A stretch of 64,000 nt of DNA from Brachyspira suanatina (GTDB taxonomy: Bacteria; Spirochaetota; Brachyspiria; Brachyspirales; Brachyspiraceae): the NCBI RefSeq assembly GCF_001049755.1, contig NZ_CVLB01000003.1, forward strand, positions 310,001 to 374,000. Reading direction: 5' to 3'. Position 1 is the stretch's first letter. The number at the start of each line of letters is the position of its first letter. The notes below the pieces were generated by a model. It saw nothing but the letters and a program-made list of their open reading frames with translations, did no database searches and had not been told where the DNA came from. Below are positions 62,284-64,000 of this stretch, piece by piece. The position numbers and the translations under genes were made by a program.

Positions 62284-62670
62284 TTAAATTCCAAAATTAT
62301 CTTTTAAATATTCTTTCATAGTATATTTTTTTTGTATTAGTTCTAATGTGATATTAAGCGGATATATAGTTTTATGATTTTTGAAACCAATTCCTATAGT
62401 TTCATCATCTAAATCTATATCTCTGGACAATTCCCAATGGCCATTAAATTTTTTCCTTATAACTTCACCTATATACGCACTTATAGAAAATATGAAATTT
62501 CTATTATCATCTCTTTCCAAAACCAAATTAATTTTTTCTTTAAAAAATTTGTCTATTTCAAATAAACTTTCTATAGTATAGTCAGCATGATATCCTTCTC
62601 GCATCAGAAAATTGCTTATCCAATCAGAGGCCCTTGAAAGTTCGTCTTGGGGTAAAAGATATTTTGGCAT
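62284..62670 (-). CDS. Hypothetical cytoplasmic protein
   Basis: A 128-residue mixed alpha/beta protein with FSISAYIGEVIRKKFNGHWELS and DDETIGIGFKNHKTIYPL. The GAYxGE..R..xGGxW-like pattern occurs in small uncharacterised proteins related to DUF3806, which gives only a family hint. Minus strand, 60 bp upstream of the EIIA gene, so perhaps in the same transcript. Confidence 0.65.
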   Translation of the reverse strand: MPKYLLPQDELSRASDWISNFLMREGYHADYTIESLFEIDKFFKEKINLVLERDDNRNFIFSISAYIGEVIRKKFNGHWELSRDIDLDDETIGIGFKNHKTIYPLNITLELIQKKYTMKEYLKDNFGI

Positions 62671-62736
62671 AATATAAATCCTCGTTACAATATTACATTT
62701 TTTTTATAATATGTCAACTTATAATTTGATATAAAA

Positions 62737-63177
62737 TTACTGTAAATTGGTACTATTCAATAGTTTATAAAACCAAGTATTTTTAGAATTATTCAATGGA
62801 AGTGTGTATTTTGTACCATCTATATCTGTAAATACCATTTTATCTTTACTATAATTAATAGTCATTTTTGTATTATCTAAATTTAAATCTTTAACATTAT
62901 TTGTATTTTTTATATCTTCTATATATTTAGCTTCTTCTATGCTTTTTACCATTTGATTTCCACTTTTATTATTAATAATTCCAGAAATATATGTCAGTTT
63001 ATTGAAGCTGTTAGTATCTTCTCTTTTTACCAAAATAAAATTTAATGTTTCATTTGTGAGTCTGTTTCCTTTAGTATCTTCATCAAACATCAAAATACTT
63101 ACTTTATCACTGACATACATATTGCAGCCTTCCAAAAATAGCAATATAAATAAAAATATAAAACAAATTCTTTTCAT
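62737..63177 (-). CDS. Hypothetical small lipoprotein
   Basis: A 146-residue lipoprotein: signal MKRICFIFLFILLFLEGC, lipobox LEGC at Cys18, mature part with a beta pattern and Asn/Lys-rich composition. AGGAG lies upstream. It recognises no family. A (CAAA)8 tract lies 120 bp upstream of its start, between it and the divergent gene at 63448. Confidence 0.7.
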   Translation of the reverse strand: MKRICFIFLFILLFLEGCNMYVSDKVSILMFDEDTKGNRLTNETLNFILVKREDTNSFNKLTYISGIINNKSGNQMVKSIEEAKYIEDIKNTNNVKDLNLDNTKMTINYSKDKMVFTDIDGTKYTLPLNNSKNTWFYKLLNSTNLQ

Positions 63178-63296
63178 AATAAAAACACTCCTAAAATATA
63201 AAACAAATAAAATGATAAAAAATAATATAAATATTTTATTATACTTGATTATTTATTATATCATATTATAATTCAGAAAAATATGGATAATTTGTT

Positions 63297-63328
63297 CAAA
63301 CAAACAAACAAACAAACAAACAAACAAA
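63297..63328. repeat. Tetranucleotide repeat (CAAA)8
   Basis: Eight perfect CAAA units, standing exactly midway between two divergent genes (start codons 120 bp away on each side). Slipped-strand changes would alter promoter spacing. Confidence 0.9.
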
Positions 63329-63447
63329 TATTTCTATACAATTTCAAGTTTTATTCTGGCATGCAGATCTTATTTATGTTTCAAAAATTTTTATTGCAAA
63401 ATCAGAATTTATATCTAATTAACTCAATACTTTTATAGGATTAATAT

Positions 63448-64000
63448 ATGAATAATAAACATCTATTTTTTAAAATATATTTAGTATTTATTGTTACATT
63501 ATTGATATCAATAATGATATTAAGTTTATTAGGTAAAAAAGAAAGAATAGGATATTTATCAGAATTTAAATTTGATGAAAATCATATAAATAAAACTTTA
63601 GAATTAAATGGATTTAATGTAGATAAAACTAAAAAAATTTTTACTTCTAATAATGTAGTAGATAATGAAGCTTTAACTGATTATATATTTACAAATAAAT
63701 CTATTACAAATTATAGTTATGGTTTTAGAGTTAAATACTATGATAAAATTTTTAGAAATAGCGATATATATGGAGTTTATATAGATACAAATAAAATTAT
63801 TCAAAATAATTATTTTATTAAAGAAATTAATATTGATGAAAACGGAAGTCCTTTTGGTAATTTAGTTGCAACTAAAATTATAGATTTTGAAAAGATTGAT
63901 AGTATTTATTATACTTTATCTATAAAACCTATAATAATAATTGTATTTTTATTTTTATATATATTTTTAGCATTTTTTTATTATAAATTTTTTTTATTTG
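63448..64000 (+). CDS. Membrane protein, 3' end cut by window edge
   Basis: The frame starts MNNKHLFFKIYLVFIVTLL after TATAGGAT and runs open to the edge (about 184 codons). One N-terminal transmembrane helix (~8-31) is followed by an extracytoplasmic region with FKFDENHINKTLELNGF and FGNLVATKIIDFEK, then a second helix (IIIIVFLFLYIFLAFFYY) near 160-180. The outline suits a two-helix sensor or transporter subunit, but the domain is not recognised. Confidence 0.65.
   Translation, partial: MNNKHLFFKIYLVFIVTLLISIMILSLLGKKERIGYLSEFKFDENHINKTLELNGFNVDKTKKIFTSNNVVDNEALTDYIFTNKSITNYSYGFRVKYYDKIFRNSDIYGVYIDTNKIIQNNYFIKEINIDENGSPFGNLVATKIIDFEKIDSIYYTLSIKPIIIIVFLFLYIFLAFFYYKFFLF

Overview
The window is very AT-rich (intergenic sequence is almost pure A/T), uses AGGAG-type ribosome binding sites and encodes proteins typical of an anaerobic intestinal spirochaete: a T. 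brockii-type secondary alcohol dehydrogenase, NhaC, chemoreceptors, peptidase U32, and ankyrin and TPR proteins. From protein flavour and gene content I infer the genus Brachyspira; I cannot name the species.

Bases 1-18500 hold the end of a SorC-type sugar regulator followed by a one-directional phage structural cluster (964-18476): portal, Mu-gpI-like protease/scaffold, decoration protein, major capsid protein, connector-sized proteins, tail tube or sheath, tail chaperones joined by a probable programmed -1 frameshift, fibre proteins, GH19 endolysin, holin-like protein and a spanin pair. There is no integrase, repressor, replication gene, recognisable terminase or tape measure. Gene sizes, order, the ~17 kb length and two adjacent chemoreceptor genes match what I remember of VSH-1, the gene transfer agent (GTA) of Brachyspira hyodysenteriae. 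I read it as a VSH-1-like GTA locus.

Bases 18500-25500 hold two tandem methyl-accepting chemotaxis proteins, a PPC-domain lipoprotein and an NhaC antiporter behind a probable attenuator leader. Bases 26000-45000 are mostly housekeeping: COG0523 GTPase, alcohol dehydrogenase, thymidine kinase, a HARE-HTH protein, peptidase U32, a cyclase-like protein, acyl-CoA synthetase, hemolysin III, D-Ala-D-Ala ligase, RecX, glycosyltransferase and a C-terminal processing protease. Bases 45400-53400 are an accessory block of secreted or membrane proteins: two ankyrin proteins, three tandem SH3b paralogues, a DUF4234 protein and a TPR protein. Bases 53800-57700 are a beta-glucoside operon (LicT/BglG antiterminator, EIIBC, 6-phospho-beta-glucosidase) with a visible RAT/terminator leader. 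The end carries phosphoglycerate mutase, KdsB, a PTS EIIA protein, lipoproteins and a (CAAA)8 tract between divergent genes.

The least expected content lies between genes. At least four families of dispersed hairpin elements recur, with arms that change together between copies while loops and junctions stay constant. They are in the GTA cluster and in the host regions, often nested in each other and often ending at a ribosome binding site.
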